Shown: positions 25,009 through 34,041 of the stretch, in pieces
Position numbering within the stretch: the stretch's first letter is position 1
Layout of the letters: each line of letters opens with the position of its first letter
Origin: an uncultured Clostridia bacterium
Lineage (GTDB): Bacteria; Bacillota; Clostridia; Oscillospirales; Acutalibacteraceae
Assembly (NCBI GenBank): GCA_947595635.1
Contig: CANQEU010000007.1
Span: 1-55,938 of the forward strand
Direction: 5' to 3'
Length of the DNA stretch: 55,938 nt
Position numbers and translations under genes: made by a program
The notes under the pieces: generated by a model
Database searches by the model: none
Told to the model about the DNA's origin: nothing
What the model saw: the letters and a program-made list of their open reading frames with translations, nothing else

Positions 25009-26772
25009 TTATTCGGATGAGGTATCTTCGCTTGAAGAATCGCCGCTGTCCTCATCGTCAAGGAACGAAATAGCCTCGCTCGCGGTAAAGGAGCTTGTTT
25101 CAGAGCTTGAGGATTCGTCAGGTTCTTTTCCAAGGCTTACAACAAGCGTAACAACAGAGCCGTATTCAACCTTGTCCCCTGCCTTGTGGTCCTTGTATGA
25201 AATCACGTTGTTCTCGGCAACGTCGTCGCTAAATTCAAGTGCTACGTCTGTAATAAGATGCTCGTTCGTAAGAGATTGAAGCGCCTGCTCATATGTGCGC
25301 CCTTCAACCTGCGGCAGAATGCGCTGCTTTGAGCCCTTGCTTATCGTAACAGAGATAGTCACGCCGTCCTTGCCCCTGTTTATCGTCGTTCTTCCCTCAG
25401 GAGTCTGCTCGCAAATAAAGCCTTCGGCTACCGTATCAGAAAAAGCGTCGTCAATCGTTCTGACAACAACGAACTCCTCGTCGCTGTCCTCCGCCTTCTT
25501 TTGAGCCTCCTCAAGCTTTAAGCCGATAAAGCTTGGCACTCTGAAAAATTCACTGTCCTTCGGATATGTGAAATCCTCGCCCAATTCGGCTTCGGTCGAC
25601 GTTGACGCCGACGTAGGATCAGTTTGATCGGGCGACTGCTGGAACATTCCGTCAAACGGATTTGTAGACAGCCAAAAGAAGCCAACTGCCGCAAAAACAA
25701 CAAGCGCGACTATTGCGGATATAAGACCGCAGGCGAAATTTGAAAGACCCTTTTTCTCCTCCGGCTCTTCCTCTATAACAGGAACAACGGCAGGTCTTGC
25801 TATTTCCTCCTGAATCGCCTTAACCGTCGGCGCTGCGCTTAGCTGGGCGCGCATGGTTTCAAAGTCGCTTATTCTGTTTTCTCTGTCAACCTGAAGTCCG
25901 TTTGCAAGTGCGGATACAACATGAGGAGGAAGCTTTTTTACCACGTTGGTGCTTATAAGCAGTCTGCCGTCCTCTTTTCTTTTAACCGCGTCGGCAGGAA
26001 GCTTGCCGGACAAAGCGTAAAATAATGTTGCGGTAAAGCCGTATATTTCGGTTTGCTGGTCAAGCGTGCTCTCTTCATCATACTGCTCCGGAGCACTGCA
26101 TCCTGAATAGAGAACGTCGGCAACCTTTTTGCCCTTTTGTCTTACCTGCGTAATTGAGAAATTAACAAGCCTGATTTTTCCCGACGCCGTAACAACAAGG
26201 TTTTCGGGGGCAACGCCAAAATGATAAAGCCCGTCCTGATTTAACTGTGAAAGAGCGGAAAGCAAGGGCATAAACAACGGTCTTGCAGTGTCCCAATCCA
26301 TTGATTCGCCCATTCTTTCAATATATTCCTCAAACGGAATTACCTCGTCTACCTCTTCAACGGCATACACGGTATTATTCTCCTGAATAATATCGAGAAT
26401 ATTTATTGTCGCGCTCAGCTCGCTAAACTTTTTAAGCTTAGTATAAATCGTATTAAACTCAGACAGGTACTCAGAATATGTAGATTCACTGCCCTCGTTC
26501 GGAGCAATAGAATCATCAGCGCTTCTTGTGCAAAGACCGGCAGGAAGAAACTCGCGAATATTTACCGTCTTTTTCTCTTCCTCATCATATGCGATATATG
26601 TTGCCGAATCAGTGCTGTTTGAGATTATTTTTCCAACTATGTATCTGTCTGCAAGCTTTTTGCCAAGAGGCAAAAACGGAGCCTTTTGCTGCGTATTTTT
26701 ATCAAATCCGCAAAACGGACAAACGTCCTCTCCGCTATTTTCCTTCATACACCCATAGCATAATTCAGGCAT
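25009..26772 (-). CDS. Zinc-ribbon, pseudokinase, PASTA membrane protein
   Basis: A 587-residue protein. It has an N-terminal zinc ribbon (CYGC ... CPFC, residues 5-22), a Ser/Thr kinase-like domain (about 35-320), one transmembrane helix (about 345-368) and two extracellular PASTA repeats (about 411-480 and 484-560), with an acidic Ser-rich tail. The kinase core lacks key residues: the strand-3 Lys is Arg (VNIREF), the HRD Asp is missing (YHFGVAPENL, near 182) and DFG reads VNF (near 202). It is therefore a probable pseudokinase that senses peptidoglycan or lipid II through PASTA and signals by binding. The ATG at 26772 follows AAAGGAGGG. The true PrkC/Stk1 kinase is expected elsewhere. Confidence 0.88.
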   Translation of the reverse strand: MPELCYGCMKENSGEDVCPFCGFDKNTQQKAPFLPLGKKLADRYIVGKIISNSTDSATYIAYDEEEKKTVNIREFLPAGLCTRSADDSIAPNEGSESTYSEYLSEFNTIYTKLKKFSELSATINILDIIQENNTVYAVEEVDEVIPFEEYIERMGESMDWDTARPLFMPLLSALSQLNQDGLYHFGVAPENLVVTASGKIRLVNFSITQVRQKGKKVADVLYSGCSAPEQYDEESTLDQQTEIYGFTATLFYALSGKLPADAVKRKEDGRLLISTNVVKKLPPHVVSALANGLQVDRENRISDFETMRAQLSAAPTVKAIQEEIARPAVVPVIEEEPEEKKGLSNFACGLISAIVALVVFAAVGFFWLSTNPFDGMFQQSPDQTDPTSASTSTEAELGEDFTYPKDSEFFRVPSFIGLKLEEAQKKAEDSDEEFVVVRTIDDAFSDTVAEGFICEQTPEGRTTINRGKDGVTISVTISKGSKQRILPQVEGRTYEQALQSLTNEHLITDVALEFSDDVAENNVISYKDHKAGDKVEYGSVVTLVVSLGKEPDESSSSETSSFTASEAISFLDDEDSGDSSSEDTSSE

Positions 26773-26802
26773 TAAAACACCCTCCTTTACATTATCGTTA
26801 AT

Positions 26803-26832
26803 ATTATAGCATAACCGTGGGTGCAAATTCAA
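26803..26832 (-). promoter_or_regulatory. Promoter of the PASTA pseudokinase gene
   Basis: The minus strand has -35 TTGAAT (26832-26827), an 18-bp spacer and extended -10 TGCTATAAT (TATAAT at 26808-26803). Confidence 0.65.
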
Positions 26833-26939
26833 GTTTTAAGTCAATCTATTTATAACAATTTTGTAAATTGATGCTAAATAATGTAAAAACAAGCCTTACT
26901 GCCGCAATAAAAAGACAGAAAGCCTTAAAAATATCAATA

Positions 26940-26967
26940 GGCTGCTCCGCCCAAGGGCAGAACAGCC
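26940..26967 (-). terminator. Terminator after spoVT
   Basis: GGCTGTTCTGCCC and GGGCGGAGCAGCC pair on the minus strand, with two G-U pairs and a 2-base loop, followed by a T-rich stretch. Confidence 0.65.
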
Positions 26968-26973
26968 ATTATT

Positions 26974-27516
26974 TTATTCCTCCATCTGTTTTCCGAGGAA
27001 TACCGCGGCAGACTGAACAAGCTTTATCTCGGTGTCTGTCGGAACAGTTTTTTCATCGTTAAACAGCATGATAACGCTTCCTATGACATCGCCGGACGAA
27101 ATTATAGGATAAATAACGGCGGCGCCTCTTTCAACACCCTCAATAGGCTGAATATCGCCAATCTCTCCGTTTCTCGCGGCAAAGCTTCGTCTTGTTTCCA
27201 TAAGCTCCTCGATAACCGGCGTTATCCTGCGCTCAAGATATTCCCTTTTGGAAACGCCGGACGCGGCCAATATATGCTCCGTATCGCTTATAATTGTCGG
27301 CATACCCGATATTTTTGACAAAACCTCCGTATAAAGCGTCGCAAAGTTTACGAGCTCGCCCATAGGCGAGTATTTTTTAAAAATGACCTCACCGTTTCCG
27401 TCTGTGTAAATTTCAAGAGGAGCGCCCTCTTTAATTCGCAGTGTGCGGCGTATCTCCTTCGGTATTACCACACGACCGAGGTCGTCTATTCTTCTAACTA
27501 TTCCTGTAGCTTTCAT
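26974..27516 (-). CDS. spoVT: Stage V sporulation protein T
   Basis: A 180-residue AbrB-type regulator. The N-terminal swapped-hairpin DNA-binding domain (about 1-50: ATGIVRRIDDLGRVVIPKEIRR) is followed by a GAF-like domain (about 55-180). In Bacillus, SpoVT tunes sigma-G genes in the forespore. Its presence implies a spore-former. AAGGAG precedes the ATG. It stands alone, with its own terminator. Confidence 0.93.
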   Translation of the reverse strand: MKATGIVRRIDDLGRVVIPKEIRRTLRIKEGAPLEIYTDGNGEVIFKKYSPMGELVNFATLYTEVLSKISGMPTIISDTEHILAASGVSKREYLERRITPVIEELMETRRSFAARNGEIGDIQPIEGVERGAAVIYPIISSGDVIGSVIMLFNDEKTVPTDTEIKLVQSAAVFLGKQMEE

Positions 27517-27639
27517 TATATATAAATCTCCTTATCATCTTTAGCAAAATAAGCAATTTTTTTGCACTAATATTGTTTGATAAGGAGTTTTCATTATTCA
27601 AAAAATTAAAAATTAATTGCAATATTCGTTAATTGAAGC

Positions 27640-28029
27640 TCATCTCAAATATTCAAATCCGGGAAGATTTCTTATAACCGAAAACAAAATCAAAATTACA
27701 ATAATAACAACAACCGTGACAGACTGTGCTCTTGAGAGCATTTTTGAGCCTGTTTTGATGTATTTGTAAATGAGCTGAACTGCTAAAACTAATATTGCGG
27801 GGGAAAGAAAAAGCAACGCCGCATTATAGTGGACGGCAGACAAAAAATCAAATTTCAATATTGAAATAATCATTCTTGAAACGCCGCATCCCGGACAGCT
27901 GTATCCTGTCAGTGAGTGAAACAAACAAGGAATGCCGATTCCCGTCGACAAATTAAACAGAATATATGCAATACCAAGCAACATCAACGCGGCGGTAAAA
28001 AGCAGAACGCTTTTTGCTCTTTCCTTCAT
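27640..28029 (-). CDS. DUF2752 membrane protein
   Basis: A 129-residue membrane protein with three transmembrane segments and the family signature TGYSCPGCGVSRM (about 41-53). The CPGCG pair may bind metal or form a disulfide. It is the second gene of a pair with the DUF4234 protein (3-bp gap). The function is unknown. Confidence 0.85.
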   Translation of the reverse strand: MKERAKSVLLFTAALMLLGIAYILFNLSTGIGIPCLFHSLTGYSCPGCGVSRMIISILKFDFLSAVHYNAALLFLSPAILVLAVQLIYKYIKTGSKMLSRAQSVTVVVIIVILILFSVIRNLPGFEYLR

Positions 28030-28032
28030 AAA

Positions 28033-28392
28033 TTAATATGTGCCGCGGCCTCTGCGTATGATTTTATTGATTTCGTCCTGAATAAGAGCAAATGTAATGA
28101 TTTGAAACAGTAAATAAAGTATAAGGTACAGAATTCCGCTGTTGCTCGACGGGATTCCGTTTGCCTGTTTGTAATTGTCAATCTTTTCGCCGCACTTATA
28201 CGCCCAATACAAGCCGTAAATACCGCAGGTTACTATAACCAAAAGAACGGTCATTCCCCCTGAAGTCGGCATTTGCTCGCCTGTAATACTGTTTAAATCA
28301 TTTGTGATCATAGCAAGCCAAACGAACGCAAAAATTCCGCAGGTTATAATAGATAAAACTATATAAAGCGGAATGCTTCTCTCCTCCAGCAT
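28033..28392 (-). CDS. DUF4234 membrane protein
   Basis: A 119-residue membrane protein with three hydrophobic segments and the paired ITCGIF/VTCGIYGLYWAYK motifs of DUF4234. The ATG at 28392 follows GGGAGG at 7 bases. It is paired with DUF2752, a common arrangement in Clostridia. The function is unknown. Confidence 0.85.
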   Translation of the reverse strand: MLEERSIPLYIVLSIITCGIFAFVWLAMITNDLNSITGEQMPTSGGMTVLLVIVTCGIYGLYWAYKCGEKIDNYKQANGIPSSNSGILYLILYLLFQIITFALIQDEINKIIRRGRGTY

Positions 28393-28583
28393 ATTAACAC
28401 CTCCCTTCCAACTCATATTATATTTACCGACCGAAAGGTTGTCAATATTTGTAAAATTAAATCATCGCGGAGTTTTAATGTAATAATTATTTTTTAATGT
28501 ATTAATTATTTTAAACCCAATTCATACCACCGCGTCAGCTTTTTCCGTCAACGCCGCAAGCGAAGATTTATGCTTTAGAGTTG

Positions 28584-29261
28584 TTAAAGCACCTCTCTGT
28601 CATATGATGGATAGCCGCAGACGATTTCAAGGTTACCGTTTCTGCATCGTATTTCGTCTATCATTTTCTTTTCGTCGTCATCGTTGTTAATAACTATGCA
28701 GTATGTAAGCTGATAAAGACTGCCCATATTAGTCGTTCTTACTTTGATAAGCTTATTGTAGCTTGTATATTTTTCAAAAATATCGTTGAACAGACCGTTA
28801 TAGTTTAAATCCTCCGGGATTGTAATTTTAAGCTCTTTTTCAGAGCGTTTACTTTCACCAAACATTGTTGCGCTGTATATCATAAGAACCGCAGTTATTA
28901 TTATCGCAAGAAGGGCGGCTATTGCCAAAAAGCCCATACCTGTCGCAAGCCCGACAGCCATTGCGAGAAAAATTATTCCGATTTCTCTCGCGCTGCCCGG
29001 AATACTCCTGAACCTTATAAGGCTGAAAGCTCCCATAACCGCAACGCCTGTTCCTATGTTGCCGTTTACAAGCATAATTACTACCTGAACTATTGCAGGC
29101 AGTATCGCAAGAGTTATGACAAAGCTTTTAGAATATCTGCTCTTATACATATAACCTGCCGCAATCATCAGACCTAACGCAAGCGATACGGCAATACATA
29201 TTAAAAATGTTAACGGAGTTGCTCCGTTTGACGTTATACTTCCAAAAATAGAATTAAGCAT
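28584..29261 (-). CDS. DUF4956 membrane protein, second copy
   Basis: A 225-residue paralogue of the protein encoded at 8724-9419. It keeps the same core (VNGNIGTGVAVMGAFSLIRFRSIPG) and the same C-terminal domain beginning TIPEDLNYNGLF. The start at 29259-29261 overlaps the VTC stop by 8 bp (ATGCTTAA), matching the overlap in the first operon, so the two genes were duplicated or acquired as a unit. No regulator, glycosyltransferase or beta-helix gene accompanies this copy. Confidence 0.87.
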   Translation of the reverse strand: MLNSIFGSITSNGATPLTFLICIAVSLALGLMIAAGYMYKSRYSKSFVITLAILPAIVQVVIMLVNGNIGTGVAVMGAFSLIRFRSIPGSAREIGIIFLAMAVGLATGMGFLAIAALLAIIITAVLMIYSATMFGESKRSEKELKITIPEDLNYNGLFNDIFEKYTSYNKLIKVRTTNMGSLYQLTYCIVINNDDDEKKMIDEIRCRNGNLEIVCGYPSYDREVL

Positions 29262-30003
29262 TAACAATTCCCCTGTCCGTTATCTTTACTGTTTTTTCGT
29301 TATTTTTGCTATGCTGCTGCATAACAAGAAAAGCATTGCCGTATTTTGAATATGAGCTGTGAAAAATATGCCCCTTTGTTAATATTTTAGTCAGCCAAAG
29401 CGGAATAGCGTCCTTTAGCTTTATTTCCATTACATATTCGCCGTCATTGAGCAGCGGCGCTCCGTAGCTGCCATTTCTCAAATCGAGGTCAAAATTGCGC
29501 CATAATATGCCGGAATCAAATGTAATTCTTAGATTATGGTCAAGCTTATCGTAAAGAGCTATCCTTTTATATGAAATATACATCTTCGGCTCAAGCTCGG
29601 AATAAAAGCTTTTAAACCAATCTATCTCATGAGATATTTGATTTTCGCATTCGACGCCGCCAGAACCTGATAAATATTCGCGGGCGGATTTATAGGGAAG
29701 CTCTATCCTGCGTTTATATACCGTACCTTCAAACTTCCTTTTAATTTCAACAAAAACCTCTGAATCGTCGCAAATGTCGCCGTATCCCCTCAGCCGAAGC
29801 TTCTCCTTATATACGGGGCGCATCAGCGAGCGGCGTATAAGACGGTAGTCGGGGGTGTCGAAATAAATATTGCATATCCTGCCCTCGCCGTGTTCATCAG
29901 GGACAGTTCTTTCAGAAAGAGATTTCACAATATAATTAAATTGATTTGAATTAATAACATATTTCTTTTCAACCCTTTGAAAAACATCGTCGTTACTGAG
30001 CAT
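29254..30003 (-). CDS. VTC-domain protein, second copy
   Basis: A 249-residue VTC-domain protein with the same motif order as the first copy: RVEKKYVI, CNIYFDTPDYRLIRRS, KEKLRLRGY, VFVEIKRK with YKRR, MEIKLKDAIPLWL and SSYSKYGNAFL. The basic tunnel residues are kept, so it should be active if the first is. GGGGAGG precedes the ATG. It is the first gene of a two-gene operon; its promoter lacks the operator pattern seen at 7912-7942, so it may be constitutive or separately controlled. Confidence 0.87.
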   Translation of the reverse strand: MLSNDDVFQRVEKKYVINSNQFNYIVKSLSERTVPDEHGEGRICNIYFDTPDYRLIRRSLMRPVYKEKLRLRGYGDICDDSEVFVEIKRKFEGTVYKRRIELPYKSAREYLSGSGGVECENQISHEIDWFKSFYSELEPKMYISYKRIALYDKLDHNLRITFDSGILWRNFDLDLRNGSYGAPLLNDGEYVMEIKLKDAIPLWLTKILTKGHIFHSSYSKYGNAFLVMQQHSKNNEKTVKITDRGIVNA

Positions 30004-30063
30004 TTTCGCACCCCTCCCCTATCTTAATAATAAGCAAATTTTATATCCTTTAAAATATTTTAA

Positions 30064-30096
30064 AAGCGCAGACCGCAAGCAGTCTGCGCTTCTTTT
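30064..30096. terminator. Terminator after the amylase gene region
   Basis: Perfect 10-bp arms AAGCGCAGAC (30064-30073) and GTCTGCGCTT (30082-30091). T-rich sequence follows on either strand. It insulates the dockerin amylase gene from the second VTC operon. Confidence 0.75.
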
Positions 30097-30122
30097 GACT
30101 ATATAATAATCATGTGTTTAAG

Positions 30123-32468
30123 TTATCTCATACCGAGAGCATACTTCTGTATCTCAATGGCGTCGATAAGCTTAACCTCGTAGTCACCGTCAATATCGGC
30201 TGAATAAGCTTCCTTGGTGCCGAGCTTAGCTAAGTTCAAGCTCTGCTTATTTGCAAGAATAGCATCCTCAAGCTTGATTTCGCCGTCGCCGTTTACATCG
30301 CCGTAGCTGTATGGAGTGCAGGCGCTGTCAGAAGACGTTGTAAAGGTGTAGTTCTTCCACATACCCTTAGTCCAAAGCATGCTGCCTGTTATCGGAAGTC
30401 CGCCCTGCTCACGGTTAGCAGGCTCTACGGCTGAACCGTAATTTACAACCGTCGGAGGAATTGTTCTTCCGTCAAGGCCTGTAGATACGGGGCCTTCGCT
30501 AAACTTAACTATGCCGCTCTTCTCAGCAAACTCATACTTAACGTAGGTTGTTCCGATAATTCTCTCCATCTGGTATCCGGGGAATTCTGTAAGAGCTGTG
30601 CCGTCCGCCTTCTTTGCATAGCAGAAAACTCCGGGAGCAGCCTTTGAGTCCCAGTCCTCCTGACCTGTCATATCGAAATATGCAACACAGTTAGCGTCCG
30701 GGTCTTTTCTCATAATTTTATATTGAGTGCTGGTATTGCCTGAAGCATTTGTGGCTGTTACTACAATTGTGGCCTCCTGACCAACCTCAACAGGAGCAGG
30801 AATGCTTACATCTCCGCCTGATGTAGAGTTAAACTCAGTCTTGTCAACAACAGTGCCGGCTGCATCGTAGCATTCTATAGTGCCATTAGCTGACTCGTCG
30901 GTGCAATCATAGCTGAAATTGAGTGTGTCGCCTGTGAAGTAGAGTGTTTCATCGGTTGAAGAAATAACCTTTTCATCCATTGAAATCGTTACTTCGGGCG
31001 CAGAGCTCTGTCTGCTGTTTAATACGATTACAGATTTTGCAGGTACTGTGCCTGTAAGAACGCCGCCTGAAACATTGTATTCATTGCCGTTTACAACGTC
31101 CTTATAAAGGCCGTCCTTCATTGTTGTTTTGAGGTTGAGATTTAAATCAGCGCTGTCGCAATTTGTCATTACCATAGCGTCGTCGCCTCTTTGAACAAAG
31201 AACGTCTTTGCATTAGAATAAAGCGTTTCGCTCTCGCCAACGTAAGCGTTTTTAAGCTGGTTTACGGCAACAACGGTAGGATCCTTCCAAACCGGCTTTC
31301 CGGGGCCGCCCATAAGCTCGTCATAAGCAATTCCGCCGGAGCCGCCTGTTACGGAATCATGCTCAGGTCTTACAAGATAGAGCGACGGAGAATCCTTTCT
31401 TGCGCCTATAATGCCCCAACCGAGGATTATCTTTTCATCAGTAAGGTTTGATGACTGCTGGCCTGTGTAGGTGTCGTGCGACTCAACCCAAAGCACAAGG
31501 TTCTTCGGGTCTTCCTTCGGGAATGTGAAATTAGCAAGTCCTGAAGTGTTAGAGCCGTTAGCCGCGTTCCTTACAGCGCCGCCGTAGTTGCTGTCTGTAA
31601 TGCTGATGTATTTTGTATATGCGCTTGAGTCCGTGCCGTAGCCGAACGGATAGAGAACCTCGCCGTACATAAATATGTCAGGCTTTAATTCTCTTGCATA
31701 TGATGTTATATTCTTCCAGAAATCGCTTGCATAGTGAACGCCCTTAATGTCAGGGTCTGTGTCAAGCTCAATATGCTTTGCAGCGTCAAAGCGGAATCCG
31801 TCTGCGCCGCAGTCTATGCAGTCCTTTAAAAGCGACTTAACATAGTTCTGAACCTTCTCATTCGATGTGTTAAGGTCGGGCAGACCGCTGAGTGTGCCCT
31901 GGGTCATAGCATAACGGTTTGAATCTGTTACGTTTGCTTTTTCTGTATGCCAGCAATCGGGATCGTCCCTAAGGTCGGCATCTATCTGCGGGTCAATAGG
32001 ACTAACGCCCGGTCTTGTGCTTCCTGACTGTGACATATGGTTTGCAACTATGTCTACAACAATTTTAACGCCGTATTTATCGGCTTCGTCGCACATAGCC
32101 TTAAACTCTTCTCTCGTACCGTAGTTGTTTCCGATTGCAAAGTTTATCGGCTGATATGTCGCCCACCAGTCAAGAGCATAAGTACCTACATTTATTGTAC
32201 CCTTATTGCCTTGAACAGGTGAAACCTGAACAGAAGTATAGCCGGCGGCGGCTATATCCTTCATATATCTTTTAACATCGTTGAAATACCAGTTAAAAGC
32301 ATGAAGTATGTTACCTTCGCCAACACTGTCCGCCAGATTGTAGGCAGTGTTTAAATTACCTTCTTCGCCCGTGTCGACAGCGTTTACAGTAAGCGGAACA
32401 GCTATGCTTGTTGCCGTCATAACCGCCGCAAGTGAAGCGCTGAGCAAGGCTTTCTTTTTGAATCTCAT
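30123..32468 (-). CDS. Secreted GH13 alpha-amylase with C-terminal type I dockerin
   Basis: A 781-residue secreted amylase: signal peptide (cleavage near LTVNA, about 30), a GH13 catalytic barrel (about 45-460) with DIVANHM, the nucleophile Asp in GFRFDAAKHIE (near 226), the acid Glu in YGEVLY (near 268) and WVESHDTY (near 330). A beta domain and an Ig-like segment follow, then a starch-binding-module-like region (about 593-710), and a dockerin (about 716-781) with two calcium loops (DVNGDGEIKLED and DIDGDYEVKLID). It degrades starch outside the cell and docks to a cohesin scaffold, as in the Ruminococcus bromii amylosome. AGGAGG precedes the ATG. Confidence 0.94.
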   Translation of the reverse strand: MRFKKKALLSASLAAVMTATSIAVPLTVNAVDTGEEGNLNTAYNLADSVGEGNILHAFNWYFNDVKRYMKDIAAAGYTSVQVSPVQGNKGTINVGTYALDWWATYQPINFAIGNNYGTREEFKAMCDEADKYGVKIVVDIVANHMSQSGSTRPGVSPIDPQIDADLRDDPDCWHTEKANVTDSNRYAMTQGTLSGLPDLNTSNEKVQNYVKSLLKDCIDCGADGFRFDAAKHIELDTDPDIKGVHYASDFWKNITSYARELKPDIFMYGEVLYPFGYGTDSSAYTKYISITDSNYGGAVRNAANGSNTSGLANFTFPKEDPKNLVLWVESHDTYTGQQSSNLTDEKIILGWGIIGARKDSPSLYLVRPEHDSVTGGSGGIAYDELMGGPGKPVWKDPTVVAVNQLKNAYVGESETLYSNAKTFFVQRGDDAMVMTNCDSADLNLNLKTTMKDGLYKDVVNGNEYNVSGGVLTGTVPAKSVIVLNSRQSSAPEVTISMDEKVISSTDETLYFTGDTLNFSYDCTDESANGTIECYDAAGTVVDKTEFNSTSGGDVSIPAPVEVGQEATIVVTATNASGNTSTQYKIMRKDPDANCVAYFDMTGQEDWDSKAAPGVFCYAKKADGTALTEFPGYQMERIIGTTYVKYEFAEKSGIVKFSEGPVSTGLDGRTIPPTVVNYGSAVEPANREQGGLPITGSMLWTKGMWKNYTFTTSSDSACTPYSYGDVNGDGEIKLEDAILANKQSLNLAKLGTKEAYSADIDGDYEVKLIDAIEIQKYALGMR

Positions 32469-32499
32469 TATTTTTTACCTCCTATAAATATGTAATTAG

Positions 32500-32528
32500 A
32501 TTATATACTTTTTTTAAACAAATTTCAA
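32500..32528 (-). promoter_or_regulatory. Amylase promoter
   Basis: The minus strand has -35 TTGAAA (32528-32523), a 17-bp spacer and -10 TATAAT (32505-32500). No catabolite-response-like palindrome was evident. Confidence 0.65.
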
Positions 32529-32548
32529 TCAAAATAACCAAAGAAAAT

Positions 32549-32585
32549 GGGCATTTAAACAATTTGTTAAATTGCATAAATGCCC
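32549..32585 (-). terminator. Terminator of the his operon
   Basis: GGGCATTTA (32549-32557) pairs with TAAATGCCC (32577-32585); the loop itself contains an AT-rich inverted repeat. An ATTTTC tract follows on the minus strand. Confidence 0.65.
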
Positions 32586-32641
32586 GATATAGTTATTGTG
32601 AAATATAACCATTGAACTTTTAATATTTTGTCAGAAAAGCA

Positions 32642-32971
32642 TCAGGAATTTTTGTCTACAACGTGAAATTCCTTGAGGTTTCCGGTCTTTTCGCTTCTTT
32701 TGTCAAGCTCCGCAAGCACATCCTCAAGCGGTATTCCCATATCAACCATCAAAACGGTTAGATGATACATCAAATCGCAAATTTCATAAACCGTTTCGCC
32801 GTTGTCGTTGTTTTTAGCGGCTATTATAGTTTCGCTGCATTCCTCGCCCACCTTTTTAAGTATCTTATCCTTGCCCTTGTCAAAAAGATAGCAGGTGTAA
32901 GAGCCCTCCTGCGGATTCTCCCTGCGGCTTAACACCGTATTATACAACGCCTCTAAAACGCTTTCGTTCAT
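32642..32971 (-). CDS. hisE: Phosphoribosyl-ATP diphosphatase
   Basis: A 109-residue all-alpha NTP-pyrophosphohydrolase (step 2 of histidine synthesis), with GEECSETIIAAKN and YEICDLMYHL carrying the acidic metal ligands. It is a separate gene, not fused to hisI, and is last in the his operon. Confidence 0.94.
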   Translation of the reverse strand: MNESVLEALYNTVLSRRENPQEGSYTCYLFDKGKDKILKKVGEECSETIIAAKNNDNGETVYEICDLMYHLTVLMVDMGIPLEDVLAELDKRSEKTGNLKEFHVVDKNS

Positions 32972-32985
32972 ATTTGTAAGCTCCT

Positions 32986-33306
32986 TTATTTTAATTTATT
33001 GAAAAAACAACTGTGATTTCCCGTGTGGCACGCCGCGCCCGTTTGCTCAACCGTTACTAAAATTGTATCGTCGTCGCAGTCGGAGTAAATGTCTATCACC
33101 TTTTGCAAATGTCCCGAGGTTGCGCCCTTGTTCCAAAGCTCCTGCCTTGAACGGCTGTAAAACCATGTGTAGCCGGTTTCAAGGGTTTTTTGAATTGACT
33201 CTCTGTTCATATAGGCGAGCATTAAAACCTCACCGGTTGATTTTTCCTGAATTATCGCGGGCACAAGCTCCGACTTTTTAAAAAATTTGTCAAAGTCTAT
33301 ATCCAT
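32986..33306 (-). CDS. hisI: Phosphoribosyl-AMP cyclohydrolase
   Basis: A 106-residue zinc enzyme opening the adenine ring of PR-AMP (step 3). Motifs: [19 protein letters not shown], the DCDDDTI magnesium site and CHTGNHSCF zinc cysteines. It lies 3 bp after hisA and 14 bp before hisE. Confidence 0.95.
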   Translation of the reverse strand: MDIDFDKFFKKSELVPAIIQEKSTGEVLMLAYMNRESIQKTLETGYTWFYSRSRQELWNKGATSGHLQKVIDIYSDCDDDTILVTVEQTGAACHTGNHSCFFNKLK

Positions 33307-33309
33307 TTC

Positions 33310-34041
33310 TTACTCCATATTCTCCACACGTTTTCCTATTTCAATTGCGGCTCTCAGGCTTAAATCGCCTGTATAAACCGCCTTGCCGGCAATCGCGCCG
33401 TAAATATTAAGCTCGGCGAGGTTGATTATATCCTTAAGGTTTGAAACGCCGCCGCTTGCGATTATATCGCAGTCTACAGCGGATTTAAGCTCGTCAAGCT
33501 GATTCAGGTTAGGCCCTGAAAGCATACCGTCCTTTGAAATATCGGTAAAAATTATTTTTGATACTCCTATTTTTTCCATTTCACGGGCAAGCTCTATAAA
33601 TTGAACGCCGGAATTATCAAGCCAGCCCTCGGCACAAACCGTACCGTTTATTGCGTCTATTCCTACGGCTATTTTATCACCGTATTTCTTTACTGCCTCT
33701 ACAACAAGATTTTTATTTTTTACGGCGGCAGAGCCGAGAATTACTCTTGCCGCGCCGTTTTGCAAATAAAAATCAACGGTTTCCATATCCCTTATGCCAC
33801 CGCCAACCTCAACTTTCAACGAGGTTTGCTCGCAGACCTTTAATATAATCCCGTGATTGACCGTCACGCCGTCCTTTGCGCCGTCAAGGTCAACCATATG
33901 TATCCATTCCGCGCCGTCACGCTGAAAAGCAAGCGCAGTTTCAATAGGATTATCGGCTACCTTGTGAACAGTTGAATAATCGCCCTTGAGAAGGCGAACG
34001 CAATTTCCGTCTTTTAAATCTATTGCAGGTAAAACTATCAT
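33310..34041 (-). CDS. hisA: ProFAR isomerase HisA
   Basis: A 243-residue TIM barrel catalysing the Amadori rearrangement of ProFAR to PRFAR (step 4). The catalytic Asps are in PAIDLKDG and IFTDISKDGM, with VEVGGGIRDM and IASGGVSN as phosphate loops. The 181-bp gap upstream of it holds no hisH, unlike the usual hisB-hisH-hisA order. Confidence 0.95.
   Translation of the reverse strand: MIVLPAIDLKDGNCVRLLKGDYSTVHKVADNPIETALAFQRDGAEWIHMVDLDGAKDGVTVNHGIILKVCEQTSLKVEVGGGIRDMETVDFYLQNGAARVILGSAAVKNKNLVVEAVKKYGDKIAVGIDAINGTVCAEGWLDNSGVQFIELAREMEKIGVSKIIFTDISKDGMLSGPNLNQLDELKSAVDCDIIASGGVSNLKDIINLAELNIYGAIAGKAVYTGDLSLRAAIEIGKRVENME

Noticed and set aside
27517-27639. Sigma-G-like promoter before spoVT
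   Set aside because: A TGAATA with a distant CAATATTA is present on the minus strand, but spacing and sequence are too far from consensus to assert.
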